In this document: positions 29,301 to 37,062 of the stretch, piece by piece
How positions within the stretch are numbered: the stretch's first letter is position 1
Layout of the letters: every line of letters starts with the position of its first letter
Assembly: GCA_012932295.1 (NCBI GenBank)
Contig: JAAONU010000018.1
Location: 4,024,206 to 4,088,205, forward strand
DNA length: 64,000 bases
Source of the DNA: Cyclina sinensis
Taxonomy: Eukaryota > Mollusca > Bivalvia > Venerida > Veneridae
Direction: 5' to 3'
Made by a program: the position numbers and the translations under genes
The notes under the pieces: generated by a model
Seen by the model: the letters and a program-made list of their open reading frames with translations, nothing else
The model's database searches: none
What the model was told of the DNA's origin: nothing

Positions 29301-30011
29301 GAATTGCTGGTGCAGAACAATGAACTGATTGGACACAACAATCATAAACAGAAGATCAAGTTTCATGAGAAAGTGAAAGAGGAAAATATTAACTTGAAAA
29401 AGGTAAGACACTGAAATGATAATTGATCATGGATGTAGCATGATGGTATCAAGTTCTAGGGCATGGTAATACATAGAAGTAATATTATTCATCAGTTGTT
29501 ATCATGCTTGTTGGTACAGTCCTTGATTTGAAGTCCTTAGCAACAGGTATGCAGAATAGCTTAAATGAGAGACTTTCTAGAACTGTTCAACAAAGTGCTG
29601 TTCAAATGAGACTCTGCATAGTTAAGCTAGTATACTTACATTTATTCTTTCGCATACCAGTCGATTTTTTTTTTCGTAAATGTTGAAGCTGTTTGTCAAA
29701 GGTCATTGCAATGCCCTCCTTTAGGGAACACAAGACATTCATTCAACATCTTTGAAGTTCATGGTTTTTAACAAATACTGTTATATGTAAACTGCTTATC
29801 CTGTTTATAGTTCCTTCAGTGTTTTGATTTATACTATTAGGAACAGGTAGTTCTTCAGGATAGAAATAGACACTTGCAAGAACAAGTCAAAGAGCTGAAG
29901 CAGCTTCTAAAGATGTCAGAAGTTCAGCGAACAGACAAGAGTGCTAGTGTTCTTAAAGAGAATAAAATTCCTCAACATAAGACTTTCCTTTCTGGAAATT
30001 TTTCACAGTGA
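177..30011 (+). CDS. KIF15: KIF15 (kinesin-12) gene, 5'-partial, 31 exons
   Basis: Plus-end-directed mitotic kinesin that crosslinks spindle microtubules and backs up kinesin-5 in keeping the spindle bipolar (family knowledge). Coding exons I assembled: 177-277, 572-751, 1272-1373, 1707-1814, 2328-2456, 2642-2700, 4846-4909, 5280-5388, 7324-7412, 7995-8147, 8607-8826, 9447-9544, 9928-10107, 11000-11221, 11490-11597, 11812-11905, 12516-12646, 14028-14105, 15015-15131, 15491-15571, 16984-17154, 17742-17948, 18694-18840, 19839-19961, 20414-20502, 25496-25600, 25864-25956, 27029-27101, 27613-27687, 29271-29402, 29841-30011. All have AG/GT borders and phases agree at every junction. They give about 1268 residues ending at TGA 30009-30011. 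With roughly 110 missing N-terminal residues the length matches human KIF15 (1388 aa). The P-loop exon is outside the window. Exon borders are by eye, without transcripts. Confidence 0.95.
829..996. mobile_element. 156-bp MITE with 16-bp perfect inverted termini
   Basis: In KIF15 intron 2, an element at 835-990 begins CAGGGGTTTCATTAAG and ends with its exact reverse complement. The flanks carry a perfect 6-bp duplication, gctgtg, at 829-834 and 991-996. The CAGGG terminus resembles hAT ends, although hAT normally gives 8-bp duplications. There is no coding capacity. A diverged second copy lies at 2944-3100. Confidence 0.8.
2944..3100. mobile_element. Second, diverged copy of the 156-bp MITE
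   Basis: In KIF15 intron 6. It shares the interior of the 835-990 element (the cttttcttaaaatca, ttattttataaca and actggcagcaaatc blocks, in the same order) and its ends still read ttcattaag and ctaaatgaaaaccctg. The left terminus has lost its G run. Confidence 0.7.
3720..4660. repeat. Degenerate tandem repeats in KIF15 intron 6
   Basis: About seven degenerate units of 110-150 bp, each with a block like aggtcaaaggtcaaggtcac and a block like cttcatagg followed by an agaagaccc motif. They begin after an interrupted ggt/cggtc run at about 3765. The same family recurs at 21240-22000. I see no gene here. The rest of intron 6 (3101-3719) shows nothing recognisable. Confidence 0.7.
5620..6255. repeat. 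28-bp minisatellite in KIF15 intron 8
   Basis: More than 20 degenerate copies of a ~28-bp unit built from gagaataatg, a tga(c/g)agtacagta block and cactt. Several units are truncated or expanded. The long open frames on the reverse strand here are read out of the repeat and are not genes. Confidence 0.85.
6366..7194. mobile_element. 825-bp non-autonomous DNA transposon with TA duplication
   Basis: In KIF15 intron 8. The ends are CTGTGAAATCATTT at 6368 and its reverse complement ending at 7192, flanked by TA at 6366-6367 and 7193-7194. Imperfect inverted similarity extends about 40 bp inward, with several cgcg motifs. A subterminal block, gcgcggtc.taaattcgcgc, appears in direct orientation near both ends (about 6430 and 7112). 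There is no transposase frame. A TA duplication suggests a Tc1/mariner-like origin, which is an inference. Confidence 0.75.
7324..30011 (+). CDS. KIF15: KIF15 stalk and C-terminal exons 9-31 (coiled coil)
   Basis: Exons 9-31 encode long heptad-rich coiled coil with few prolines. Landmarks shared with vertebrate KIF15 are [20 protein letters not shown] (exon 10), the [12 protein letters not shown] segment (exon 11), ITTPKK in exon 14, [19 protein letters not shown] (exon 17) and, near the C-terminus, [20 protein letters not shown] (exon 30), the leucine-zipper region that in vertebrates helps target TPX2 and microtubules. The last exon ends with a short basic/polar tail after KQLLKMSE. Exon 13 has an unusual amplified donor region (see the separate entry), and intron 25 contains a LINE. 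Confidence 0.92.
7413..7994. other. KIF15 intron 9, possible tRNA-like SINE scrap
   Basis: At about 7645-7735 there is a stretch with a weak B-box-like ggtttgagccc preceded by an A-box-like gtagttaaagtac. It could be a decayed SINE head. The rest of the intron shows nothing recognisable. Confidence 0.3.
10093..10716 (+). repeat. 26-copy 24-bp minisatellite spanning the exon 13 donor
   Basis: Twenty-six head-to-tail copies of a 24-bp unit. Each contains the exon end ctacatactgtcatg followed by the intron start gtaaatagt. The first copy's donor (GT at 10108-10109) ends exon 13 in phase 0 and joins exon 14 (ITTPKK), giving the spacing expected from vertebrate KIF15. Because 24 is a multiple of three and the unit has no stop in this frame, each copy also reads as the octapeptide LHTVMVNS (variants LS, LR and HI). 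Every copy keeps atg|gtaaat, a moderate donor with A instead of G at +5. Past the array the frame stops at 10735-10737. Confidence 0.95.
12020..12335 (+). mobile_element. SINE copy in KIF15 intron 16
   Basis: The body from about 12157 (gatgagacgttaaactgag, then caatgctgtacactgagc, gaaccaggggtgtc and cttgcattatcccccacaac) matches the reverse complement of the element at 40975-41245 block by block. Its tRNA-like head is replaced or decayed. The 3' end is A-rich (gataaataaac). Confidence 0.65.
12647..15014. other. KIF15 introns 17 and 18, no recognisable feature besides exon 18
   Basis: Apart from exon 18 (14028-14105), about 2.2 kb of AT-rich intron in which I see no coding frame, tandem repeat or terminal inverted repeat. 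Confidence 0.6.
15596..16135 (+). mobile_element. Short hairpin-ended (Helentron-like) element
   Basis: In KIF15 intron 20. It starts with tttttagctcatctgtgc, a variant of the agctcacctgagca start seen at 46957, and ends with agggcctctttggccgtctt, a variant of the agggccatcatggccct hairpin plus cttgttt. Inside are three or four decayed copies of a ~110-bp repeat containing aaaaactaggtca. The same repeat appears at 53990-54240. Confidence 0.55.
16376..16517. mobile_element. 142-bp full-length hairpin (MITE-like)
   Basis: The outer arms attcaagttttttctata and tatagaaaaaacttgaat are perfect complements. Inside, ttattttcat pairs with atgaaaataa, ggtatg with catacc, and atttcactcgtg with cactcgtgaaat. 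The whole segment folds on itself, as short hairpin MITEs do. It lies in KIF15 intron 20. Confidence 0.7.
17232..17445. mobile_element. piggyBac-type MITE (TTAA, CCC...GGG)
   Basis: In KIF15 intron 21. TTAA at 17232-17235 is followed by CCCTTAACCTGCTG, and the right end reads cagcatgttcaGGG followed by TTAA at 17442-17445. A TTAA duplication with CCC termini is the piggyBac signature. It is ~206 bp between duplications and non-coding. Confidence 0.7.
17990..18640. repeat. Decayed ~160-bp repeats in KIF15 intron 22
   Basis: Three or four weak units with blocks such as gttcaaat.atg, aggaaaaactttaaaaatc and gcctagagc..agatattt. This is the repeat family found in clear form at 47220-48720. Confidence 0.6.
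19060..19735. repeat. Interspersed repeat with three tandem units, KIF15 intron 23
   Basis: It starts near gctcccgccattc, which includes the small palindrome ccattcaaagaatgg. Three ~130-bp units follow with blocks like acaggttc.tttc.aaat.gggcatgacacctcc and tttaa.gaaac. It ends near catggcggaggc, a near reverse complement of the start. Reads as a non-autonomous element. The open frames here are incidental. Confidence 0.55.
20455..20835 (+). repeat. Six-copy duplication of the exon 25 end and its donor
   Basis: The last ~45 bases of exon 25 plus the first ~20 of the intron are repeated in tandem with a 60-77 bp period. The block tttgctactgaaaa|gtaagt recurs with donors at 20503, 20565 and 20625, and a diverged donor gaaa|gtaagt sits at 20702. 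Copies five and six have lost the GT-AAG. Read through in frame, any downstream donor would include a TAA directly after the Lys codon, so only the first donor gives an open product. Confidence 0.88.
20836..22125 (+). repeat. Tandem-repeat blocks ending in a terminal hairpin, KIF15 intron 25
   Basis: 20836-21170 holds two ~160-bp units of the family seen at 47220-48720. 21240-22010 holds about five ~150-bp units with cagagccttcaaacttcatagg and aggtcaaaggtcaaggtcac type blocks. The end, agggccatcatgaccct then cttgttt at 22099-22122, is a variant of the terminal hairpin of the 46957-49116 element. I take the second block to be a non-autonomous, hairpin-ended element. Its exact start is unclear. 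Confidence 0.6.
22474..24693 (-). CDS. LINE reverse transcriptase ORF (739 aa)
   Basis: Reverse transcriptase motifs run in order: [12 protein letters not shown] near residue 160, GFRKNQST near 198, [12 protein letters not shown] (first catalytic Asp) near 230, [13 protein letters not shown] near 288, and YADD (catalytic pair) at about 342-345, then [13 protein letters not shown] INLSKTKVV. The C-terminus has [18 protein letters not shown], a Cys/His finger typical of many invertebrate LINEs. It copies element RNA at a nicked genomic target. The Met at 24693 is only the first Met after an in-frame stop; the frame continues upstream into the endonuclease remnant. I cannot fix the clade (CR1/L2/jockey-like). 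Confidence 0.9.
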   Translation of the reverse strand: MKKYHNEYKNNNINKLRKLRKSDPKKYWKILYGKRPTESAANLNELHIFFKNTNYQENINNAQINQNNDLINEEIINNEINGTITEAEIEFAVKNLKNNKACGYDKILNEHIKSTFTLLKHVYVKLFNVIFDSGIVPEAWTIGIIHPIYKKKGDATNPENYRPITLLSCLGKLFTSVINNRITSYVENNNLLNRCQAGFRKNQSTADHIFVLNSIINILHNSKKTLICGFVDLKQAFDTVWHEGLWEKLFNTNINGKCLTLIKNMYQNIKSCVRLNSTCSNFFPSNIGVRQGENLSPLLFSIFLNDLHQYFTDSLNVNGITVTDEPVPNEIHVFLKIYILLYADDTVILAENETDFQNALDKYQNYCEIWKLTINLSKTKVVIFSKRRQPNASFTLNNQHIEIVEEFKYLGVLFSRNGSFLKTKKHFASQATRAMFSLIKNANRLDLPIDLQIDLFNKTIKPILLFGVEVWGFGNIQLLERVQLRFLKHVLKMKNSTPNYMVYGESGYHPLWVDIEERIVNFWSSICTTNDLTQCKLSCIIYQHLRVITRNLHDNLIQRRFPWVYCIKNILLKTGLINIWETHIFPNPKWLKLTVKQKLKDLFINEWFSNVETSSKGQTYRIFKHNFQIERYLTNTPKQYIYHMLKFRTRNHRFPVETGSWARVPVNQRFCTICEGQLGDEFHYLFQCRLFEQDRKMYLKPYYYRRPNIFKFDQLFNTNNQKEYNKLCKFVKIIMNYRF
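24724..25422 (-). pseudogene. LINE endonuclease C-terminal fragment
   Basis: In the same frame as the reverse transcriptase ORF and separated from it by a single TAA (24724-24726). From about residue 22 it matches the second half of an APE-like endonuclease: [37 protein letters not shown] and SDVHSALCL. The last stands where many families have SDH. The N-terminal catalytic half is absent. The first ~15 residues come from a poly-A/T stretch and are probably not element sequence. Non-functional as it stands. Confidence 0.82.
25957..29270. other. KIF15 introns 27-29, mostly unremarkable, one repeat block
   Basis: Besides exons 28 and 29, the only structure is at about 27825-28480. It opens with aaacaagaggcccaagtg, the reverse complement of the cttgttt end of the hairpin-ended elements, followed by a G-run and two or three ~140-bp degenerate repeats with gaccttaacaaaaaggtt blocks. 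This suggests a reverse-strand copy. The remainder shows no coding signal. Confidence 0.5.
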
Positions 30012-30600
30012 TCTCCCAGTCTTCATGCAACTCATCACATAACTGAACCAGTGAAATTGATTGTATACTATAGGGGAAGGGTAAAGCACTGAACCAGTGG
30101 AATTTATCTGATAAAAACTTTATAAACTGTATTGCATATACACCATGTAATCAGATAAACAAGTGAAACTTTGTGCTAGGCTTGCACAGTGTAATAGGAA
30201 CAGTGCTTTCATACCATGTGAGGCATGATGATCAATGAAACATTACATGAAATATAACATGTATAATTATAGAAAGTGCTATAAAAGGACAAAAACCTTT
30301 AAGATTTTGGGGATGGCACCTGCACAGTTATAAAAGGGACAACATTAATGCAATGGACAGTTGAACTATCTTTATTTGAATGGTGTGAAATCAAGTAAAA
30401 ATTTGCATTTATATCCCATTTTCTAGAAAGATGAATTCATATGTTCAAATACAATTCGTTAATGTTTAGGTGTTTGTCTGTTAAATCATGTGACTGTATT
30501 TATTCAAGAGATGTCAGTTGTTGTATTTTAATTTTTAAGTGGTTTTTGTATTGTGCATGTTAAGGCTATTCCAATAAAGCATACATGTATATCCAATCTC
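30012..30600 (+). other. KIF15: KIF15 3' untranslated region
   Basis: Follows the TGA at 30009-30011. A canonical AATAAA at 30573-30578 sets a likely cleavage site near 30595-30600. No other coding frame overlaps it. Confidence 0.65.
30573..30578 (+). promoter_or_regulatory. KIF15: Polyadenylation signal AATAAA for KIF15
   Basis: First canonical AATAAA on the + strand downstream of the KIF15 stop codon, about 560 bases after it. Confidence 0.6.
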
Positions 30601-32080
30601 AGGAAGGCAAAATTAATTCTGTCTTTGTGGTCTTTTTCCTTTTTTGTGTGATCTTTTCTTGTTAAGTGAACTACTAAAAGGGGTTGGTCCATTTTCAAAA
30701 AGTCTACCTAAGATGAAATTTTTGTTCCTGGAATTGGCTTTACTTAAAATGTATTTTTTTTTAAATAAAAATTTGTTTTTTGAAATCTTGTGCAACAAAA
30801 TATTCAAGAAGTTTGTTTTTCTGCTGATGAACTTAAGATGAAAATGATCTTAGGATACATTCAGCTGCAAGATAAATTGATATTCTTGAGTTGGCCTCAC
30901 TCCGAGCCATTTGTAATCCTGTAGGTCAAATGCTAGATTATAAGTGGATTTGGGTCATTTATTTAAATCAAAATCCCAAATCAGAGTTAATGCCCTGATT
31001 TTTCTCAACTGTTTATTAAAGGGCTGCTAAAATGGTACATGTATTGTTAAGGTATGGCTGTTAAGTTTTCAGTGTCAGACACCATCTAATTAAATTCTTG
31101 TTCATTGTAAATATACATATAGTTCTTCCTCGGACACATTTATTTGGTCTTCCTGAAGCTCTTGGAGCAATACTAGTTACATGTACATTCTATATTTCAG
31201 AGAAAATTTAACATGTAATTAAGCTGTACATTGTAAATCAACATAAATATATAGTTAAAAATGCTGCCTTGCTTTGTTGTTTATTTCTCAGAAATAAATG
31301 AACTTTCTGTTAAATAAAAGCAGCCTGAAGACTGAGAGAAGTAAAGAGAAGTACTGGAGTTGTATTAAAGAGACATTAAGAACTGTATGTTGAAAGTGCT
31401 GTCACCTTTTCCATGTAAAAAAAACCCTTGCCCAGACAAAAGTACTATCAAGGATGAAACAAACCTTATGAATGTTTAAATAAGGAGTGATGGGATTTCT
31501 TCAGTATGTACACATTTATCTACTTTGAAGCTAAATAACTGAGGCTTCATTGAGAAAGTTTATAAGATAATGCAGCAGCCTGTAATGTAAGCAATAGTGA
31601 AGACCCTGTAACCAGTACGATGACTGAATCTAAGAATTACTTTTCAAATCAGTGATTCAAGATGAACAGTCTAGTAGAGTACAGTAAAGTTTATTAAGAC
31701 CAATTTTCAAAATCACATGAAAAAGAACCAGTGTAAACTTTAAAAGAAACAATATTTCTCAGTTGATAGTCTACATCTTTGAATCTTTTTACAGTGACTG
31801 GAGACTTAAGAAAATTGGAGTGGGCCAACAGCACAGTAAAAGGAGACTTGTTCAGTGTCCTTAAGTTTACTGTTACTAGTGGTGAAATTACTGTCTCAAA
31901 CATGATATACAAAAGCAAGGCCAAATGTATCAGTTTAAATTTTTCATACTCCAAGAGGCACTGTCGCACATTTATTGGAAATATAATGCATTAGAATATG
32001 TTCCATCATACAACTATGGTAACAGATAATTATGCAACACACCCGGCATCTTTCAAATCAGCCTTAATGATTTACCAGGT
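30601..32080. other. Intergenic, no gene seen
   Basis: AT-rich sequence between KIF15 and the hAT-like element. The open frames of 60-90 codons on both strands have no recognisable domains and overlap each other. Further AATAAA-like motifs occur (about 31293), so a longer KIF15 3'UTR is possible. Confidence 0.5.
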
Positions 32081-33093
32081 TTGTCTATCAGAAGTGGGGC
32101 GAATTAAATTTTAATGATAATGCATTAATTATTCATTATTTTTTTCAAGTAATGTAAGGTAATGATTAATGCTACAGATCTTGCATTATTTCAATGCTAA
32201 TTTAATGCATTACCTATGCCAAAATGCTTTTAATGCATAGCATTATTTGGCATTATTTGGATTTTGTTCACTATAATTGATTCATTATGAAAATATATAC
32301 CGATAGTAACTTGCTGAGATGCTCTGAAGAATAAATATGTTATTAGTATATTACATATCTAATTTATAACAAGAGAAAAACAAAATTATTAACTAGTTTG
32401 GTATGTGTACACTATTAGTTACAGCAAGGTGAAGACTACAGAGTAAAGCTTGAATCCTTTCATGATTATCTTATCTGAATCAATGTTGTAAAGTTTGAAC
32501 AATTTTTATGGTTAACCCATGTGTTCTAAAGGCGAGTTGTCTTAAGAAAATGTTCAATTTACAACAGATCAATAACCAGTAATCTATATAGCTCTGTCAA
32601 CTATTACATTTCATTTCACTGTACACAGCCGTTGGATGAAGATGAATTTCCACCAATTTTTAATACGCATCAATATTTCTGAAAATGTTACTGATAGAAA
32701 ATTGAAGTTCAGTGCAAAATGCAAACGTTGTGTTTGAACAATTGATGTTATCAGGTGCTAATAGCAGATTACTACTTTGTACTGTAAACTTGTGTTTTTG
32801 GTGGGAAGTGATTACTTTTATATATTTATTAACTTTTGTATTTACTGGCAGTCAACATGTGAATAATATAATGCTTAATTTAATGCATTGCTTTTTGAAA
32901 TAATGCTAATTTAATGCATTACTTTTTGAAATAATGCTAATTTAATGCATTGCTTTTTGAAATAATGCTAATTTAATGCATTACTTTTTCAAAATACAGT
33001 AAAGCTAATGCTAATTAAATGCATAAATTTGGCAAATAATGCCCATTTCATGCATTACTTTTAAAAGTAATTCACCCCATATCTGGTGCCTAT
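32081..33093. mobile_element. ~1-kb non-autonomous hAT-like element
   Basis: Left end at 32089 cagaagtggggcgaatta. The right end at 33085, read in reverse complement, is cagatatggggtgaatta, and similarity continues about 35 bp inward to an atgcat motif. The flanks ttgtctat (32081-32088) and gtgcctat (33086-33093) agree at 6 of 8 positions. CAG termini and an ~8-bp duplication fit hAT. The interior is AT-rich, with a 31-bp tandem repeat near the right end and no transposase. Confidence 0.65.
32870..33062. repeat. 31-bp tandem repeat, about six copies
   Basis: Units of the form aatgctaatttaatgcatt followed by (g/a)ctttttgaaat. The first four copies are nearly identical and the last two are diverged. 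It lies just inside the right end of the hAT-like element. Similar aatgcatta motifs occur near its left end at 32115-32240. Confidence 0.8.
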
Positions 33094-34695
33094 AGAAATC
33101 TGAAGCTTGCATTTTAGTTGCATAACTCTTCTAATTCTAGACCAACAACATCTTCTGGATAGGTCATTTGTTGATATAGGAACTAGTACTGTCCAGAATT
33201 CAGTGGAAAAGCAGAGGAAAACATGAAAACCCAAACTGAAATCATCTGTTTATTTTCATAATATTAATAAAGATATATGTATGTAATTAAAACTGTATAT
33301 AACAGGGCAATTTCAGTGATTTCAAGTACATGTACAACAAAAAAAGGTGATGAGCTAGGTTCAAAGAGCCGCTGACCCTAAACAACAAAAAATAAAAAAA
33401 CATTGAAAAAATTATACATGAAAAGATGATCAAACTACCCTTGAGTTGCTCACCTCTGATATTAAATTTAAGTCAATAAAGAGCTCTTCTATGAATGATA
33501 ATGTCTGAACAAAAATATGCCCACTTTCTTCACAAACAAAACGTAACTTAACATTTCTACAAGTAACTTTATCTTTGCTATGAAAAGTTGGTGACAAATA
33601 TGAATTAGCCGATGGCAGGTGACACTACAACTTAAAGACAAGCTTGTGTTTACTTGAGTACAGGTAAAATGATTAAGTTTTTGTTTTAGAATAAAGCAAT
33701 ACTGAACACAATCTGAGATTACAGAGTAATTGGTACATGATCCTATTCTAAGCAAGAATGAAACAATATCAAGTTTACTGACAAATTTTTCTACTTCAAG
33801 ACTTTGCATGGCAAAAGAAAATCATAGAATCAATGCTACATATACAGTTATTTATATCATACAGTTATATCATACCATGTACCATTGAAAAAAAAAATGA
33901 CAAGCTACTATTAAGTGTAGACTCAACAGAAGTTAGTTAAATCCTGACTGCATATGAAAGGTGTTTAACGGCATAATAATCCTTCAGGATTTTCAAAAAC
34001 CACTGATGAAATGTTGTATACAAACTGTAATCAGTAATTCACCCAACTGAAATATTTCAACAGATACGGTATCCTTTTCATTCTGGCAAATTTGGTTACC
34101 ACTGGGATCACTAAAATCAAAACAGTCCAGGAAATCCATTAATTTTTCAATACACAGTCTTCCACAAGTGTGTGAATTTCTACTGTTAACTATCTGTTAA
34201 ATAAAAACTTATAATTTTCAATAATTCACTGACTTCGTTTTTAAATATTTTGAAAGATAAATGATTACTCTTTCGAACCAATAATGTTTTTTTTTTTTAA
34301 AAGTTTTACTCACCAACTGTGAAATAACAATCAAGTAAACATGATGACAGAAATCCTGTACTAGTAACAATCCTCGATTATTTTGGTCTCTGGAATGTTT
34401 GACTCAAGAGGAGATACTTCCAACACAAAATTAGCTAAAGACGACTATTTCAATTCAGTTTCACTAATGTTCACCTATTTTATGTGTATCTAGTTATAAA
34501 CATGTATACTGCTAGATCTGACAATGGATCTAAAAGAACTGGACAGAAGCATTTGACAAACTAATTTGTAAAGTAAGCTTTCAAAAAACAGATAAAATGC
34601 AACAGGACAATGATTGAACTTCTAAATGACATTATATAAAACAAGTAAAATGCCTAGGCAAAATACTGCAGCTTTTCTAATTATTAAACAGTTTG
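33094..34695. other. Intergenic, no gene seen
   Basis: AT-rich DNA between KIF15 and EMC8/9. I see no repeat array, inverted termini or recognisable protein. It may include distal EMC8/9 3'UTR on the - strand. Confidence 0.45.
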
Positions 34696-34697
34696 TG

Positions 34698-35312
34698 ATA
34701 GTTAGACTTAATGCCCATTAAGAACACTTCAATACATTGGTTGTTTCTATCAAGACTTAATGCCCATTAAGAACACTTCAATGCATTGGTTTTTACTAAG
34801 ACTTATGCCGAATAAGAACACTTAATATATAGGTTGTTTCTGTGAAGACTTATGCCCAATTAGAACACTTCAATACACTGGTTGTTTCTATTTAGAGTTA
34901 ATGCCCATTAAGAACACTTCAATACATTGGTTTTTATTAAGACTTATGCCAAACAAGAACACTTAATATATAGGTTGTTTCTATGAAGACTTATGCCCAA
35001 TAAGAACACTTCAGTACACTGGCTGTTTCTGTCAAGACTTATGTCCAATACGAACACTTAATACATTGGTTGTTTCTATCAAGACTTACGCCCATTAAGA
35101 ACACTTCAATACTTTGACTGTTTCTATCAAGACTAATGCCCATTAAGAACACTTCAATACAAATGTTGTTTCTGTCAAGACTTAAGCCCAAAAAGAACAC
35201 TTGATACCTAGGTTATTTTTGTCCACAATTATACCCATTAAGTACATTTCAATACATTGGTTGTTTCTATCAAGACTTATGCCCAATAAGAACACTTAAT
35301 ACATTGGTTGTT
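34698..35312. repeat. 48-bp satellite-like array, 13 copies
   Basis: Thirteen units averaging 48 bp, each with gactta.gcccattaagaac, acttcaatacattgg and ttgtttctatcaa blocks. Alternate units carry the variant acttaatatataggtt, which hints at a higher-order two-unit repeat in the left half. Confidence 0.85.
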
Positions 35313-35484
35313 TCTGTAAAAGACAAAACACAGCTTCTATTTCTGGTCCACCATCAGTTGGCCACCAGCCAATCAGCTGTGCTATGTAATCATGTAAATA
35401 AAGGCAGTTCACACACAATCAAGAGCTTCCTATCTAGTTTCGTAAAATATAATATTATACACTGTGCTGTTATTAACAGAATGA

Positions 35485-35700
35485 GTGGTGGCGTGGCCGA
35501 GTGGTTAACGCGTCGGACTAGTAGTCAAAGGATTGCTAGCCGCACGGGTTCAAACCCAGTCAGGGGCAAGCCGTTGTTTCCTTGAGCAAGAAACTTTACA
35601 CTCATTGCTTAGTACTGGTTAGTTCCAGGAACAGATTCGAGAGTGTGTCTATAAGCTGAAAGCTTCCTACACAATCGAACTAAAATAAATTTGGTATAAA
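35485..35700 (+). mobile_element. tRNA-derived SINE
   Basis: Starts with a tRNA-Ser-like head: A box tggccgagtggttaacgcg and B box ggttcaaacccag. A conserved-looking body follows (ccttgagcaagaaactttac, then actcattgct) and an A-rich end. The anticodon arm does not pair well (gga.ctagtag.tca), so it is not a functional tRNA gene. Confidence 0.7.
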
Positions 35701-37062
35701 CTAACTATAAACTAACAGAATATAAACATAGCAACTGACACATTTTTAGACAAATAAGATATAGTAAGCACTTAAATTTTACTAATAACTAAACACAATG
35801 GACACTTATAATAAATAATGAACACAGAAGACTCAAGAAATATTGATCAGTGAACACTGAATTGAAGAACTGGTCAATAAAATATACAGTATACACCATT
35901 CAGGGAAATTTCGTTAAGCAACTACTAATGAATGCATTACAGTAAAATGATGACTCCCATTCACAAACAAAATAGTTTCACTCACACTATACATGTAATC
36001 CAGGAAGGGAAAAGTCTGGTAGTTTACCAAGATTACTAGTACTTTTGCTGAAGCATTACTACAGCACCCTATATGGAATGACAAGATGATGACAAGGGTA
36101 CTACAGAAGATTTCTCTCATAACAAAATGATCTTGCTGTGTTTAGATGTAAAGCTTATTAAGCATGTATTTATAAATGTACACAATTAGAAAAAAATATG
36201 TAACAATTATCAATGGCAGTGCAATAACCTGTGAGAAAATTTTTGTCACTGTTAATAAAAAGCTCCAAGATTGTACCTTCCACAAACAAAGGGTTCTTTT
36301 GATTCTATGAATATATACAAGGCTTGCCTAGTGAAATCAATACAGTTCTGTATGTAAACCAGTCATCCAGTCTACATTTTTAAGAGATGGTCTATAGAAG
36401 TGAAACATAAAGAAGCACTCAGAGGTCTTTTGCTGTCAAACCCCTAGCAACATTCCACTGTATGGCACCTTTTTGATCGCAACAATATATATACAAACAT
36501 TTGGTAAACTGTTACAATATATCTATGATCTTTCTCTAAATTTCTAGAAACAGCTAGTATATTCCTTTATAAATTCTGAGAACTGCTAACATTTTCCCTT
36601 CATGAACCATTTTACTAGAAACCATTCTCTACTGTCAACTCCTAACAGGTGTTGTTATTTTTTTTATTTTTTTTTTCAAATCAAGACTTGAAAGGTATCA
36701 ATATTTTACTTATTTTCATCCAGCAAGGTTACTGACTGCCAAACTAAATGCATCCTACCATTCTGTGTACAGCCTGTTCAAACAGTTATGTCCCCTTGCC
36801 TATAGTAAACAGAAGGCAGGAGACTAACAGGTAACACTAGATCAGATAGCACTTTCTAACTCATAGTGTTCTGTGAATTTTCAACACAAGCTGACTTAAA
36901 AAATGAGTAATCTCGTTTTCTGCACTAAAAAAATTCTCCCTGTACTAATACAAGTATTTGTGTTCCAATTTCTGAACCATTCCTTTCTATTTACAGGTAA
37001 CAATGCCTTTCTTATATATCCTGCATTATCTAGTCATATATTACACAGTCTAGAAGCTACCA
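35701..37062. other. Probable EMC8/9 3'UTR and flanking DNA
   Basis: Directly downstream of the EMC8/9 stop on the - strand. Several TTTATT motifs (AATAAA on the reverse strand) and a T/A-rich run near 36658 are present, but I cannot choose a cleavage site. No coding frame is credible. Confidence 0.4.

Noticed and set aside
34698..35312. CRISPR-like array
   Set aside because: The repeats are contiguous without unique spacers, no cas genes exist and the genome is eukaryotic.
35488..35575. tRNA-Ser gene
   Set aside because: A and B boxes are good but the anticodon stem does not pair and a SINE body follows.
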